This document shows, one piece after another, positions 23,431 to 34,790 of a stretch of DNA of 64,000 nucleotides (position 1 is its first letter; every line of letters begins with the position of its first letter). Source of the stretch: Halichoerus grypus (lineage: Eukaryota; Chordata; Mammalia; Carnivora; Phocidae); assembly GCF_964656455.1 (NCBI RefSeq), contig NC_135715.1, positions 149,661,935-149,725,934 of the forward strand, given 5' to 3'. The notes beneath the pieces are model-generated. The model saw only the letters and a list, made by a program, of their open reading frames with translations, was not told the DNA's origin and did not search any database. The position numbers were made by a program, and so were the translations under genes.

Positions 23431-23835
23431 AGAAACACATAAAATACCATATGATTTCACTTATATATGGACATAAAACACAAAACAAATGAACAACAAC
23501 AACAAAAACAACAACATCAGAAACAGACTCATAAATACAGAGAACAAATTGGTGATTGCCAAAGGGGAGGGGATGGGGAAGTGGATGAAATAGATGAAGG
23601 GGATTAAGAGGTACAAACTTCCAGTTAAAAAATAAATCAGAGGGATGAAAAGTACAGCATAGGGAATACAGTCAATAATATTGTAATAACTTTGTATGGT
23701 GGTAGAGGTATGATATGTATGGTGATAACTACATTTACCATGGTGAGCATTTCATAATGTATATAATTGTCAAATCACTATGTTGTATACTTGAAACTAA
23801 TATAATATATAATAATATAATGATATCTGTAAACT
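23431..23835 (+). mobile_element. L1 3' end, sense, moderately old
   Basis: Begins in the ORF2 tail equivalent 'ataccatatgatttcactta', passes through 'gattgccaaaggggagggg', 'agggaatacagtcaataatattgtaataac', 'accatggtgagcatttcataatgtatataattgtcaaatcac', and ends at 'tatgttgtatacttgaaactaatataat'. This is the lineage-typical L1 3' UTR, 5'-truncated. Confidence 0.8.
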
Positions 23836-23849
23836 ATAATTAATAAGAA

Positions 23850-23936
23850 AAGTGAAAGGAAAGGAAAGAAAAAGAAAGAAAGGGGAAAGCCAGGGAAGGA
23901 AAGGAAGGAAGGAAGAAAAGGAAGAAAGGAAGGAGA
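23850..23936. repeat. (GAAA/GGAA)n purine tract
   Basis: Purine-only sequence of gaaa, ggaa and aagg units immediately after the L1 3' end. It probably grew from the L1 poly(A) tail. Confidence 0.88.
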
Positions 23937-25908
23937 AATTTAGTACACAAAGCAAAAACAAAACTAATAAATTCCTATCACTGCACATTTTTAACACCTT
24001 GGCTGCCAAGGTATATGCCAGGTGCTACATAACAAGCAACCAAAAAAAAATCTCTCAGTGGCCTAGGACCAATATATGATTTTTTTTGAGGGAGGAGGGG
24101 GAGTCTTTTTACTTTCGTTGTTGTTGCTTTGTCGTGCAAAATCCAATGTGTATATTTCTGAGGGGACTCTTTGGGGCACCTCTCCTTCAAGTAGTGTCTT
24201 AGTGATCAGAATTTCTTTCACCTTGTAATGAGACCATCTTCCAGGCCCTTCCTTAGAAAGGGTCTTTCTGTCAAACTACTGCATTTAACCAGCTCACAAG
24301 CACAGAGACAGCATTTGGAAATTTGAAGAGTTTTTAAAGGCCAAACCTAGAACTGGCATACATCCATTCATACTCTGTTGACCAGAACTAGTCATACACT
24401 CTCACCCAGATACAAGGTGACTGGGAAAAATAGTATTTCTCTGTAATAGAAAGAAAAGAAAGTAGTTCTTTGAACACATTGCAATTTTTGTGTCTTACAA
24501 GGCACAAAAAGAGAAATGATGGGCTTAATCTTTCTTGTTTTCTTATAAAAGGAAGCAGAGAAGTTTGTCAGGCAAAAGAACCGTTTCCCTATTAATATTT
24601 TTTTAAAGGGCTATATATCAAGTGAGTGTTACACAGGGAGCACCAACAATAGTGGTTTTTCAGAAAATATAGAGAGATTATTTATAATCTTATTTCTAGT
24701 AGCCTTGATGTAAAGCCCAATGTATATTATTTTTAAAAAAAGAACTTGCGAAGTCATTTCTGTAGAATGACACACTAATCTGCATGGTGTTCTCTAGTAA
24801 TCAAAATGTCATAGAGTCCAAGTCATTAACATTATTTTATGGATAGTATATACCTACTGGTAAAGCTTCAAATATCAATTTTCTAATCTAGAATTTTATT
24901 AGGAATGAGATTTTCAAGTAATTTTAATTATTCTAGCATTATTGTCTCCATATAAATTATAAGAAATATTCATTTGGTTTTGGTGTTATTTCATGTTATT
25001 GCCTCTTAATTTATTTTGTTCTCTGATAGCAAAAAAAAAAAAAAAAAAAAAAAGTTAACACATCTAGACTGCTTCCTATGCCAGGTAATACAAACATTTT
25101 TCATGTACTGTTAGGTCCTAAGATTGAACCAAGATTGTCTAGTTCAAGAATCCACATTCTTAATGACTAGCAATGACTCTTAAAAATATTCTTTACTTAA
25201 AATAATACATAAAATTTTTTAGTAATTTATTTCTACATATTACCACATTTTCCAAACCATTTAATCTGCCACTTTTATTACTTATACCAACAAACCACTT
25301 TCATCCACACTGATGGAGTGGGGAAAGGTATATATAATCCCAAAGAGTAGTAGGTAATCCAAAAATTAGGTGACTTTAAATTAATGAGAATTATTTCTAT
25401 GTTTGAAGTGCAGACTTAGTCGGATTACATTAGAGATATAACTTATTTGCAGGTGACTAAAAGCAGCTGTGTGTCAACATGCAAAATGTCTCAAACTGAA
25501 ATTTATAAACTATAAAATTGATTAGCTAGTGTCCAAGATTATTAGATTGAGCAAGATATAGGAGCAGTAAATATGATTGTAATTCAAATGAAATAAAAAC
25601 ATGAGCACTCACTTGTTCCTAACAAACATTTTCTCTTTAGTACTAAATATATGAAATGTGTTTATCCTCAGAGCTCCTGAACTCTCTAGATTGATGCATG
25701 ATACACAGAGCTGAGATGCCATCATATTGTTTCTTATTCTAGACCCTATATCTGACCCACAGTAGTGCACTGTGTCTGCAACCACTGGTATGAGTGGTCC
25801 TAGCCAGGGCTGAATTCAAACTGCATTAATATTTCATTTCATCTCAGTGTCCGAGAAGAGATTTGGTGTGAGCTCACTTATGAAATTAAGTTAAAGTATA
25901 AAGAGATG
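23937..25908. other. No recognisable gene; contains an A25-like run
   Basis: Unassigned AT-rich DNA. A pure A run lies at about 25030-25053 with no SINE body attached. A 7-bp perfect hairpin, accttgg-ctg-ccaaggt, lies at 23996-24012. About 24015-24075 faintly resembles an antisense MLT1 LTR edge, too weak to call. Confidence 0.4.
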
Positions 25909-26324
25909 TGTTAGAGGTTGAATTGTGCCCCTGCCCCACCCCCCAGATTTGTATGTTGAAGTCCTAAGCCCCAGGATCTCAAAATGTGACCTTATTTGCA
26001 GAGATGATCTTCACAAAGGTAATTAAGTTACAGTGAGATCATTAGTGTGGGCTCTAACCCAACGTGGCTGGTATCATTATAAAAAGGAGGAATTTACTTA
26101 CAGACTTAGTCATATGGGCAGAATGCCATGTGAACATAATGGTGATCATCTGTAAGACAAAAAAGAGAGGAACAGATCCTTCCCTTACAGCCTTAAGAAG
26201 GTACCAATCCTGCCAACACCTTGATCTTGGACTTCCAGCCTCTGAACTGTGAGACAATAAATTTCTGTTGTTAAGCCACCTGGTTTGTGGTACTATGATA
26301 CTGTAGCCCTAGCAAACTAATATA
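25909..26324 (+). mobile_element. ERVL-MaLR solitary LTR, sense (MLT1A-like)
   Basis: Nearly full sense LTR. It begins tgttagaggttgaattgtg and continues 'tatgttgaagtcctaagcccc', 'aaaatgtgaccttatttgc', 'ttataaaaaggagg', 'ctgccaacaccttgatcttg', 'actgtgagacaataaatttctg', and 'ctagcaaactaatata'. TATA-like 'tataaaaa' and a polyadenylation-type 'aataaa' lie in the expected order. It is non-coding and among the better preserved LTRs here. Confidence 0.92.
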
Positions 26325-27123
26325 AGGGCATAAAAGTACCAATTAAGTTTTCCTCACCAGCAGAGTCAACCTGTATAACATTACTTATGACCTAATCAAA
26401 GGGTTTAGGGAATTCCACCTGTCTCCACCACCCATTTTACTGAATTCCCCACTTTCTCACTTTCCTCTGGCCTTTGATTTCTATGCCAGCCTTGAATTAG
26501 TTGATTCCCTCTATACACCTCCCTCTCCTAGTTATTTAATTTAATTTTTCAAAACAAGTGGATTAATTAATTGCCATGGGTTTGTCAATTAGGCTCAACA
26601 AGAAGCCCTTTAAACTTACTCTACACTACAGCATTTTTTTTCTAAAGTTTTTTATTCTCCATGAACTCCTTCAAATAATTGTACCCAACAGGTAAATGAT
26701 ATTTTGATGAAGCTGTTTTGACATGGTGTCATTTTAAAATAGCTAAAAATCAAACCATTAAACTTTTATCACCGACTTTTATTTTTAATTAATTTGTGAA
26801 ACAAATATCACTCTGTCTCCTCTCCCAGCCCTAGGAGATGGGATTGAAGAGAAGCCAAAGATAGAGTGAGGTTCAGAGGTTTCTGTTGGTACAACCTCTT
26901 TGAATAGGCTGGAATTTTGACACAGCTGCTTTAACTACCTACAAGCAAACCTCTGTCAGAATCAAAACAACTGCCTCCGAATGCACAAGCTGCACCTGAC
27001 TATGATTCATTTATTTATCATTATACATCTGTGTTTCTCAAACAAAAGTATGTAAATCCCTAAGATATGATTTACTATGCCAAGAAATGCTCAAAAGCAA
27101 GGCTAGACATGACATAGCTTCTT
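26325..27123. other. No recognisable feature
   Basis: Unassigned DNA between the LTR and the next SINE; no frame or repeat can be supported. Confidence 0.45.
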
Positions 27124-27137
27124 CAGGTGCCTATTTT

Positions 27138-27330
27138 TTTTTTTAAGATTTTATTTATTTGACAGAGAGAGAGAGACAGCTAGAGAGGGAACACAAGCAG
27201 AGGGAGTGGGAGAGGGAGAAGCAGCTCCCGGCTGAGCAGGGAGCCTGATGCAGGGCTCGATCCCAGGACCCCAGGATCATGACCCGAGCCGAAGGCAGAC
27301 GCTTAAAGACTGAGCCACCCAGGCACCCCC
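27138..27330 (-). mobile_element. Can-SINE
   Basis: Antisense copy: 'aagattttatttatttgac', (GA)n, 'aacacaagcagagggagtgg', 'gctgagcagggagcc', and head 'gagccacccaggcacccc'. The TSD caggtgcctatttt (27124-27137) and caggtgtctatttt (27331-27344) differ by one base. Confidence 0.95.
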
Positions 27331-27460
27331 CAGGTGTCTATTTTAATCAAATTTGAAGATAAAATAACTTTACCTGTTATTGTTTTTATATCAAGACAAA
27401 CATGGATATGGCATGAAATAAAATGAAAATTGTATAAATTTTTAAAATAAACATGACATG

Positions 27461-27681
27461 GGGCACCTGGGTGGTTGCAGTCGGTTAAGTGTCGGACTCT
27501 TGGTTTCTGCTCAGGTCATGATCTCTGGGTCATGGGATTGAGCACCCCCCCACCATCGGGCTCCACACTCAGTGCAGAGTCTGCTTCAGATTCTCTCTCC
27601 CTCCCCTTTTGCCCCTCCTCACTTGCTCTCTCTCTCAAATAAATAAAATCTTTAAAAAAATAAAAATAAGTAAAATAAAAT
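27461..27681 (+). mobile_element. Can-SINE, older 'ACTCTTGGTTT' subtype
   Basis: Head 'gggcacctgggtggttgcag', body 'cggactcttggtttctgctcagg', C-rich expansion 'gcaccccccc', pyrimidine block, 'caaataaataaaatc', and tail with repeated taaaa units. The TSD aaaataaacatgacatg (27444-27460) recurs at 27682-27699 with a one-base length difference. Opposite orientation to its neighbour 130 bp upstream. Confidence 0.95.
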
Positions 27682-27827
27682 AAAATAAAACATGACATGT
27701 TGAAGAAAGAGTCTGCACCTAGTCACTCCTCTCTTACTCCCAACCATCCATGTTTCTTCTCTACTTAGTGATCCTTCGACAGAAATGTTTGAAAAGCACA
27801 GCTGTAAACAATTCTATAGCTCTCCAA

Positions 27828-27854
27828 CACACACACACCCACACCCACACACAC
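27828..27854. repeat. (CA)n microsatellite
   Basis: An imperfect CA array with ccc interruptions. A short (GT)n follows at about 27905-27917; the two could pair as an imperfect inverted repeat, but the arms are short. Confidence 0.8.
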
Positions 27855-28002
27855 ATCTTCACATTTTCCACCTACTTAGCATTTAATCATTTGTATGTAT
27901 AACTGTGTGTGTGTGTAATCTGCAATGATTGTTCCTAAATCATTTACTCTTATTTGTTTGCATATTTTTGAGAGTTTCAAGTTATCCCATTGAAATGTTA
28001 AA

Positions 28003-29090
28003 AGAAAAAAAAAATGAAAAGGCAACCTACAGAATGGGAGAAGATATTTGCAAATGAAAAATCTGATAAAGGGTTAGTATCTAAAATACATAAAAACTTG
28101 TAAAACTCAACAGCCAAAAAAAATGAATAATCCAATTAAAATATGAGCAGAAGACATGAATAGACATTTTTTCAAAGAAGACATCCAGATGAGCAACAGA
28201 CACATGAGAGGATGCTCAACATCACTTATCATCAAGGAGATACAAATCGAAACTACAATGAGGTATCACCTTGCACCTGTCAGAATGGCTAAAATCAACA
28301 ACACAAGAAACAACAGGTGCTGGTGAGGATGTGGAGAAAGGGGGGCCCTCTTGCACTATTGGTGGGAATGCAAACTGGTCAACCACTCTGGAGAACAGTA
28401 TGGATGTTCCTCAAAAAGTTAAAAAGGAAGCAAGCTCTTTCATGTCTTACGGCATGAGTCCCATCATAAGGGCTCCACCCTGATGAACTAATCATCTCCC
28501 AAAGCCTCCCATCTCCAAATACCATCACATTGGGGATTAGGTTTTCAACATATCAATGTTGGGGGACCATTTTCAGTCAAGAGTGGGAATATATTCAAGA
28601 GAATTGAAATATACACTTATATGAAAACTTGTACATACATGTTCAAAGCAGCATTATTCATAAGAGCCAAAAAGTAGAAACAATCCAAATATTCATCAAC
28701 TGATGAATAGATTTTTTAAAATGTGGCGTATCTATACAGTGAAATACTATTCAGCCATAAATGATGTTCACAGTGAAAGAAGCCACATACAAAAGCTGCA
28801 TATTTGCACCAGGTTGTACAACTGTATATAATTACAATTACATAAACTGTCCAGAAGAGGCAAATCTATAGAGACAGATATTATATTAGCAGTTGTCAGG
28901 GTCTACAGGAGGAGAGGAAAATGGGGAATGAACATTAATGGACATGGAGTTTACTTGGGGAGTTATGAAAACGTTCTAAAATTACATACGGCTGATAGTT
29001 GTACAGCTGTGAATATACTAAAAACTACTGATTTACTTTAAAAGGGTAAGTTTTAGGGCATTTGAATTATTTCTCAATTAAATTAATTAT
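28003..29090 (+). mobile_element. L1 mosaic: ORF2 tail, LTR piece, L1ME-like 3' end
   Basis: 28003-28424 is sense L1 ORF2 tail: 'gaatgggagaagatatttgc', 'gtatctaaaatacataaa', 'caccttgcacctgtcag', 'ggtgggaatgcaaactgg'. An antisense MaLR LTR piece follows at 28425-28583. 28584-29090 continues in the same sense as an older-looking L1 tail ('gcagcattattcataagagcc', 'catcaactgatgaatag', 'gctgatagttgtacagctg'). A 70-codon frame at 28271 covers part of the first block only. Confidence 0.8.
28425..28583 (-). mobile_element. ERVL-MaLR LTR fragment inside L1
   Basis: Antisense LTR end blocks: 'atcataagggctccaccc', 'aatcatctcccaaagcc', 'aataccatcacattgggg', 'ttttcaacatatcaatg'. Only about 160 bp of an LTR is present. 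No 5-bp TSD is apparent, so the fragment may have arrived or been trimmed by rearrangement. Confidence 0.72.
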
Positions 29091-29139
29091 TAATTTGTTC
29101 TGATTAATTATTCCTCAACTAAAAAAAAGTAGCCATTAA

Positions 29140-29995
29140 GGAAGTAAATAGACAAGATCCAGACTAGGAGAAACATTATCTGAAAGGACTCTTAGAATAT
29201 AAAGACAACCTCTAAAAAATTTTTTTTAAATAGGTGAAAGAATTGAAGAGATACTTCACAAAGCAAGATAAAGAAATGACCAATAAACAAACAGAAAGTT
29301 CCTCAACATCATTAGTAATCAGAGAAATGCAAATAAAATCACAATGAAATAATATTTCAATCTCACTTGAGACGTTAAAATCAAAAAGACTAATACTAAA
29401 AAATGACAAGGATATGGAACTCCATTCATTGCTGGTAAGACTGTAAAATCATACAATCACTTTAGAAAATGGTTTGGCAATTTCTTATAAAATCCTATGA
29501 TGGAGGGATCCCATTCTTAGGTATTTATCCAAGAGATATAAAAACATACACTACAAAATGACTTTTACAAGAATGTTTTAGCACTCCTATTTATAATAGC
29601 CAAAAATTGGGAACAATGCAAATGTTCATCATCAAAAGAACAGACAGTGGTATATATATTCATACAATGGAATACTACTGAGCAATTAAAAGGACTGAAT
29701 GACTCAAACACACAATAATTTGGATGAATCTTAAAAACATGCTGGGTCAAAGAAGCAAAACCCAAAAAAGTACATACTGTATGATTCAATTTATATGAAG
29801 TCCAAGAGCATGCAAAACTAATCTCTGCTGTTTCTGGTGTTTGGAGGAGAGTGGTGGTAGAAGAATGACTAGAAGGGTCACATGGGAGCTTTCTAGGTGA
29901 TAGAAATGTTCTACATATTGATTTGGGTGGTGATTGCACAGTTTTGTACAATAGTCAAAACCTTTTGAACCTCTGCTTTAAAAATGAAATAAAAA
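29140..29995 (+). mobile_element. Old L1M ORF2-tail and 3' end, sense
   Basis: 'gaagagatacttcacaaag', 'cctcaacatcattagtaatcag', 'gcaaataaaatcacaatg', 'ttgctggtaagactgtaaaatc', 'tataatagccaaaaattgg', 'tacaatggaatactactgagc', then a 3' UTR with 'gatagaaatgttctac' and an A-rich end. Strongly diverged; the reverse 128-codon frame at 29565-29951 is antisense to it. Confidence 0.82.
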
Positions 29996-31829
29996 TAGAA
30001 AAGATCTGTAAATAATAAATCAATTTAGAAATTACTCAGACTCCATCAAATATCCAAAAATTTAGATTTAGATTAAATTTATGAGCAAAGGATTGGGTAT
30101 TCTTTTTTTCTGGCCTACTTTTTGGTCTTTTCTTAACATTGATAACTATGTTTGTTGGATATGCATTTGTGTCTATATTTCCCCAAATTCAAACACTCAT
30201 ATTTAAACTAGATTAAATGACCCCATGCATGCATGCACACCACACTTAGAAATACCCCTTTCGGCAGCATTATGAAGTGTTTTTTGACATCCTTTCTTAA
30301 TTAAAAGAAAACATATGTCTTCAATTACTAGTACTATAAGCTTTCAAAATTGTGGGAGTAATCCAAACTACTTCCTTCAAAGACAACTGACTTAAACATA
30401 CTCACAAAGGAAGCATAGATTAGGATCATGATTTTTATCTTTTAAGAGACTAGAAGAACAGAAGGGGTTACAATCTTGTCATTTTATGCAACTCTTCTGT
30501 TCCAATATATCAAAAACCTGATAAACCAAGGTCATGAAGGACAGCTGAAAAGGAATCAAAGTAAACAATGTACTTTGTCGCCAACAGAGTCTGCCAATAT
30601 GAGATTAGAACTCTCTATCCTAGTAAGAAAATGTCTTTGGAAAGTTCCTTACAACATTTTATGACTCACAGATATTCCCAGAGGTTCCTGTTTCCATTCT
30701 GCCGTAGACAGTGTTTGAAGACGTGCAGTTCTTGTCAACTGTTGTTCTTAGGCAACTTGGCTGAGAGGTCTGTTTAAAAAACATTTGTTGGAAAGATGAT
30801 ATGTTTGGATGTTTTAATTTTTTTAACCAAAATTCCAGATTTTAAATCTAGTTTAACTCTTAATTCAACATTGACTTAAAAAATAGCCTAAGAAGAATTA
30901 CTATGTTAGTTACATAATATGTATTATGAACTCAGCAATTTTCCCACTTGAAAACTCCCAAACCAGGGGGTACATATTCTTGGCATAGTCTGCTTTGCAT
31001 ATCTTTCCAACTGCCTCCAGATCCCTGGCTCTGTATTCAATAGTTCTGGCTCTGATCTTGGCCACCCAGCTCAGTACCTCACCTTGGCTACTACTTTGAC
31101 CAACACTGCCAAAATACCTTCCAGCCCACCAGGACTTGATTCCTGGCTAGCCTCCACTTTTGTCTAATCCCAGTTCTCTCTTTCTGTTCTAAGTATTGAA
31201 TATCACTCCTGAGGTATATTTTCTCCCCATACTCATCTAGCTCTATTCCACTCTACTTGCAGATAGACCCCCAAGGCCTATTCTCTGCTCCTAGCCAGTT
31301 CCCCGACTCTTTCCTTTCTCTACTCCCTAAAGTCCTGAATAATAAGCCACCTGGTTTTTAATAGTTCCCATCATCTACATATGATCTTATTTCTTTTCTT
31401 GACAATAACTATAAAGATACAGACATGAGAGAAAAAAATATTATAAAATATTTTAGCATTATCCCAATAAAAGTTATTCCTTCATTTAATAGAAATGTAA
31501 ATGGAAGGAGACCTGATCTCTCTTGACTCCTTAAATGATTCATCACTGCTCTACTCCCTAGCCCAATCCTCCATCTCTCTCTTACTCTTGGTATTTCCCT
31601 CACACGTGCTTTCTTTGACAAAGCAGTTCCTCTCCCAGATTCCACACCCAACTCTCCCTTGATTCTGTCATTGCTCAGATTCTCCACAGATGCAGTAACT
31701 GGATCCAGCCCAGACACATGTTTAGTTTGACTTACACAGCATTTAAAAAATTTTTTCAGTTAGTTGACAATATTTAAAAATTGGAAGAATAAGCCTAAAA
31801 GTAGAGATTTCCAAAGAAAATTAAAACAG
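29996..31829. other. No recognisable gene
   Basis: Unassigned. 30990-31340 is pyrimidine-rich and less AT-rich ('ctgcctccagatccctggctc') but has no repeat I can name. A 102-codon reverse frame at 31409-31717 has no domain. Confidence 0.4.
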
Positions 31830-31945
31830 GATATTGAGTAGATCTTTGCACTCCCATGTTCATTGCACCATTATTTATAATAGCCAAGATATGGAAACAA
31901 CTAAGTGCCCATCAACAGATGAGTGGATAAAGTAGATGTGAGATG

Positions 31946-31976
<31 letters not shown>

Positions 31977-32425
31977 CAGAATGGAATATTATTCAGCTGT
32001 GTGAGAAAGAACGTAGTCCTGCCATTTATGACAACACAGATAGACTTTGAGGACATTATGCTAGGTGAAATAAGCCAGACAGAGAAAGACAAATACTGCA
32101 TGATATCACTTATATATGAAATCTAAAATGGGGAAAATGTCAAATTCATAGAAACAGAGAGTAGAAAAGTGGTTGCCAGGGAAAACATGGTGATTATAGT
32201 TGATATACATTGATAACACTTGTACAATTGAAATTTGCTAATAGAGTTGAACTTAAATGTTCTCACCAAAAAAGAAAAAGAAAGATAAATACATGGAGCA
32301 ATGGATGTGTTAATTAGCTAGAAAGGGAGGCAGAAATCCTTTCACAATATATATGTATATCAACTCACCACAATGTATGCTTTAAGTATCTTACAATTTT
32401 ACCCCAACAAAGCTGAAATTTTTAA
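31830..32425 (+). mobile_element. L1 (L1MA/L1MB-like) 3' end, sense
   Basis: ORF2 tail 'catgttcattgcaccatt', 'caacagatgagtggataaag', 'ggaatattattcagctg', 'gaaataagccagacagag', 'aaaagtggttgccaggg', then a 3' UTR with 'ttgctaatagagttgaacttaaatg', 'gttaattagct' and 'caccacaatgtatgc'. This 3' UTR order is typical of older L1MA/L1MB elements. A (CA)n interrupts it. Confidence 0.85.
31948..31977. repeat. (AC)n microsatellite inside L1
   Basis: A pure AC run replaces the short alternating motif that L1 copies have between 'gatgtg..' and 'atggaatattattc'. It is therefore an expansion that happened inside the element. Confidence 0.9.
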
Positions 32426-32439
32426 AAATTAGGTGTTGT

Positions 32440-32690
32440 TTGCTCAAGTTCATTAGTCAGTAAACTACAGTTTCAAATCTGTGCCCATAAATAAGGATTC
32501 ATTAGAACACAAGCATGTTCATTTGTTTATGTCGTATCTATGGCTACTTCTATGCTACAACAGCAGTGTTGAGCACTGTGACAGAGACCATATGGCCAAA
32601 AATATTTCAAATATTACCAAAGCCAAAATACTTACAGTCTGGCCCTTTACAGAAAATGTTTGCCAAACCCTGTTGAAGATGGTTCTCAAT
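32440..32690 (+). mobile_element. Non-autonomous DNA-transposon-like remnant
   Basis: 'aaactacagtttcaaatctg', 'aggattcattagaacacaagc', 'tctatggctacttctatgctacaacagc', 'gagcactgtgacagagacc', 'tggccctttacagaaaatgtttgcc'. I recognise the order from a dispersed mammalian hAT-like element but cannot name the family. Terminal inverted repeats are too decayed to show. Confidence 0.5.
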
Positions 32691-32860
32691 CAACACGGGA
32701 TGCCCTGCCCCCAGAGATTCTAATATGATTAGTCTGCAATGGATGCTGGTGTCCAATTCCCAGAGATTCTGATGTTATCGTGCTGCACTAGGTGCTGACA
32801 TTGGTATTTTCAAACTCCCAGACAATTCTCTTTTGCATGCAGGCTTGTGAACCCCTCAAT
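32691..32860. mobile_element. hAT-Charlie-like MITE remnant
   Basis: 'ggttctcaat...', 'ccagagattctaatatgatt', 'ttcccagagattctgatg', 'cattggtattttcaaactccc', 'ttgtgaacccct' recall MER5/MER20/MER58-like elements that start and end with 'cagtggttctcaa' and its complement. Diverged; the orientation is uncertain. Confidence 0.4.
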
Positions 32861-32989
32861 TAGGTAATCTAGATGCCTTCAACAGTCTATTATTCTTGTC
32901 TCTTTCTCTGGGAAATATATATTTCCCTTGTTTAACTAGGAAAAGACTATCTTCTACCCACCTTCACAAGTGTTCTGAGCAATGCAAAA

Positions 32990-33110
32990 GAGCCCTTTGT
33001 ATCATCAGAAATCTAGATCATAGCTTAGTGCTTTTTTAAAAAATAGGTAACATTATCCTCAGTTTGAAAGTACAGAAATTGAAACTCAAACATGTTTAGT
33101 GCCTTTCCTA
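32990..33110 (-). mobile_element. MIR SINE fragment, antisense
   Basis: 'ataggtaacattatcctcagtttg', 'cagaaattgaaactcaaac', 'tagtgcctttcc' follow the antisense MIR centre. The fragment stops where the pyrimidine tract and SINE begin. Confidence 0.6.
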
Positions 33111-33111
33111 A

Positions 33112-33166
33112 CTTCTTTTCTTTCTTTCTTTCTCTTTCTTTCTTTCTTTTTTTTTTTTTTTTTTGT
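33112..33166. repeat. (TTTC)n/T tract
   Basis: Tetranucleotide pyrimidine run ending in about 18 T. It is continuous with the antisense SINE that follows and is most simply the expanded antisense tail of that SINE. Confidence 0.88.
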
Positions 33167-33254
33167 AATCTCTACACTCAACATGGAGCTGGAACTCATG
33201 ACCCCGAGATCAAGAGTTACATACTCCTCAGACTGAGCAAGCCAGGCACCCCAT
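33167..33254 (-). mobile_element. Can-SINE, short old copy
   Basis: 'aatctctacactcaacatgg', 'gaactcatgaccccgagatcaagag', 'gactgagcaagccaggcacccc'. It lacks the CT-rich 3' half seen in young copies and is a shorter old subtype. Possible diverged TSD tagtgcctttc / tagtgctttat at 33097 and 33254. Confidence 0.82.
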
Positions 33255-33277
33255 AGTGCTTTATAAAAATAGATTTT

Positions 33278-33419
33278 GGGGGTGCCTGGGTGGTTCAGTT
33301 GGTTAAGCATCAGACTCTTGATCTCAGCTCAGGTCTTGATCTCAGGGTTGTGCGTTCAAGCCCCACGTTGGGCTCCACACTCAGTGTGGAGCCTACTTAA
33401 AAAAAAAAAAAAAAAAAAA
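33278..33419 (+). mobile_element. Can-SINE, short old subtype
   Basis: Head 'gggggtgcctgggtggttcag', 'gcatcagactcttgatctc', 'tgttgggctccacactcag'-type body 'cacgttgggctccacac', then directly a long A tail at about 33400-33419 without the (CT)n block. It sits 25 bp from an antisense copy, forming a head-to-head inverted SINE pair. Confidence 0.9.
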
Positions 33420-34109
33420 CGGATTTGGGCTCCAACACAGATGTATCAAATAAAAGTCTCCAAGAGGCAATAATTTTGAAAAGCTCTCCAGATGATTCTG
33501 ATAAGTAACTAGATTTGAGAGCAACTACCTAGCTATGACACAGTCATTCATACAGTTGCATTCACTGGAAGCTCAACTAGGGCTGAAATGTCCATGATAG
33601 CCTCTTATCCTTCAGGGTATCTCTCTACATGGCCTCTGATCATTCAGATGTTTAACTTGGACATCTTGAAAGCATGGCAATTAGGATGCAAAGGGTAAAG
33701 ACAAGAAAGCTCCAAGCCTCTTTAAGCCTGGACTAAGAAATCTCAGAATGGTACTTCTGCCGCACACTGTTGGCTAAAGCAAGTCAAAAGTACAGCCCAT
33801 ATTCAAGAAGAGGGGAAAGAGACTCCACCTCTTTCTGTGAGAAGCAGCATGCATGTATAGGAAGGTGAGATCTTGATGGCACTCATCTTTAGAGACTATC
33901 AAAAGAATCTAGTAAGGAGCAAAGGAAACAATGGTAACAGTCAAGCATTAGGATTGTGATATGAATAAAAGAAAGGTATGAACAAGAAAAGAAGTATGAA
34001 CAATGAAGCATCAGGGAGGAATGTTCCCAAAAAAATATTTTAACTAAGACAGTTGTTTCAAATAAGATATTTAAACTGAGATATTTGAAATAAGGTTGTT
34101 GAGTTTTTT
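33420..34109. other. No recognisable gene
   Basis: Unassigned. 33480-33530 ('ctccagatgattctgataag', 'gagagcaactacct') may be the far end of the hAT-like element that begins near 32691, split by the MIR and SINE cluster; this is only a suspicion. Confidence 0.35.
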
Positions 34110-34790
34110 TTTAAATTAGACATTAGAACTGAGTTAGGCATGAACTATATGAAGAAACTGAACAAGAACTGAAGCATTCCAAATAGGGAGAAGATTGTGG
34201 AATACAGAGATATGGAACATGATGAGAGCAAAAGCTGCAAGTACCTTGGTATGGGTGGAACAAGGATATTTGTGGATGGAGCGACTTTCCAGCAAACAGC
34301 TGTACATTAAGATCTGGAGCTTAGGAAAGAGGTCTAGGCTAGAGATATGGATTTGGGAATCTTCAGAACATACATGATGGTAGAAGGTCAGAAGGTGAGC
34401 CAGAAGAGGGTCATACAGGACAGAAAATATAGTGAGAAGGGCACAAAACCAGGAACAGAGATTGTGGAGGTCACTGATATCTGAGATCCTACATAGGAGA
34501 TGTGAGAAATAGCAATAGGAAAAGTAGGAGGATAACTTATTACAAAAATATCTAAAAAGAAAGGGGGAGTTTTCAGGAAGGAGGGACTGGTCAATAATGC
34601 CAATTGCCACAGAAAGTGGGTCAAGACAAAAGCAGAAAAGTGTTTATTGGATTTGGTGATAAATAGGTCATTGGTGAATTCAAGGATTGTTTCAATAGAA
34701 AAGGAGCAGAAACTAGATTGTAGAAAAGAATTGAGAAAGTATGAGAAGTTAATGTAGCGCAATTCATGCAAGCAGTGCTGTGAACAGAAA
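34110..34790. other. Probable ancient repeat, unnamed
   Basis: Purine-rich on the + strand, with phrases such as 'gagcaaaagctgcaagtacc', 'gaggtcactgatatctgag' and 'aggtcattggtgaattcaagg' that I associate with dispersed ancient mammalian repeats. Reverse frames of 158, 127 and 76 codons overlap here. They are AT-biased, mutually overlapping and carry no recognisable domain, so they are not called as genes. Confidence 0.3.

Noticed and set aside
23996..24012. Perfect 7-bp hairpin accttgg/ccaaggt
   Set aside because: Too short to separate from chance; no other context.
25030..25053. Poly(A) as the tail of a SINE or processed pseudogene
   Set aside because: No SINE body or gene-like sequence upstream and no TSD found.
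34134..34610. 158-codon reverse frame as a protein gene
   Set aside because: No domain; overlaps two other reverse frames of similar length; lies in sequence that looks like an old repeat; codon content (Phe, Leu, Ser, Cys) is what antisense purine-rich DNA gives.
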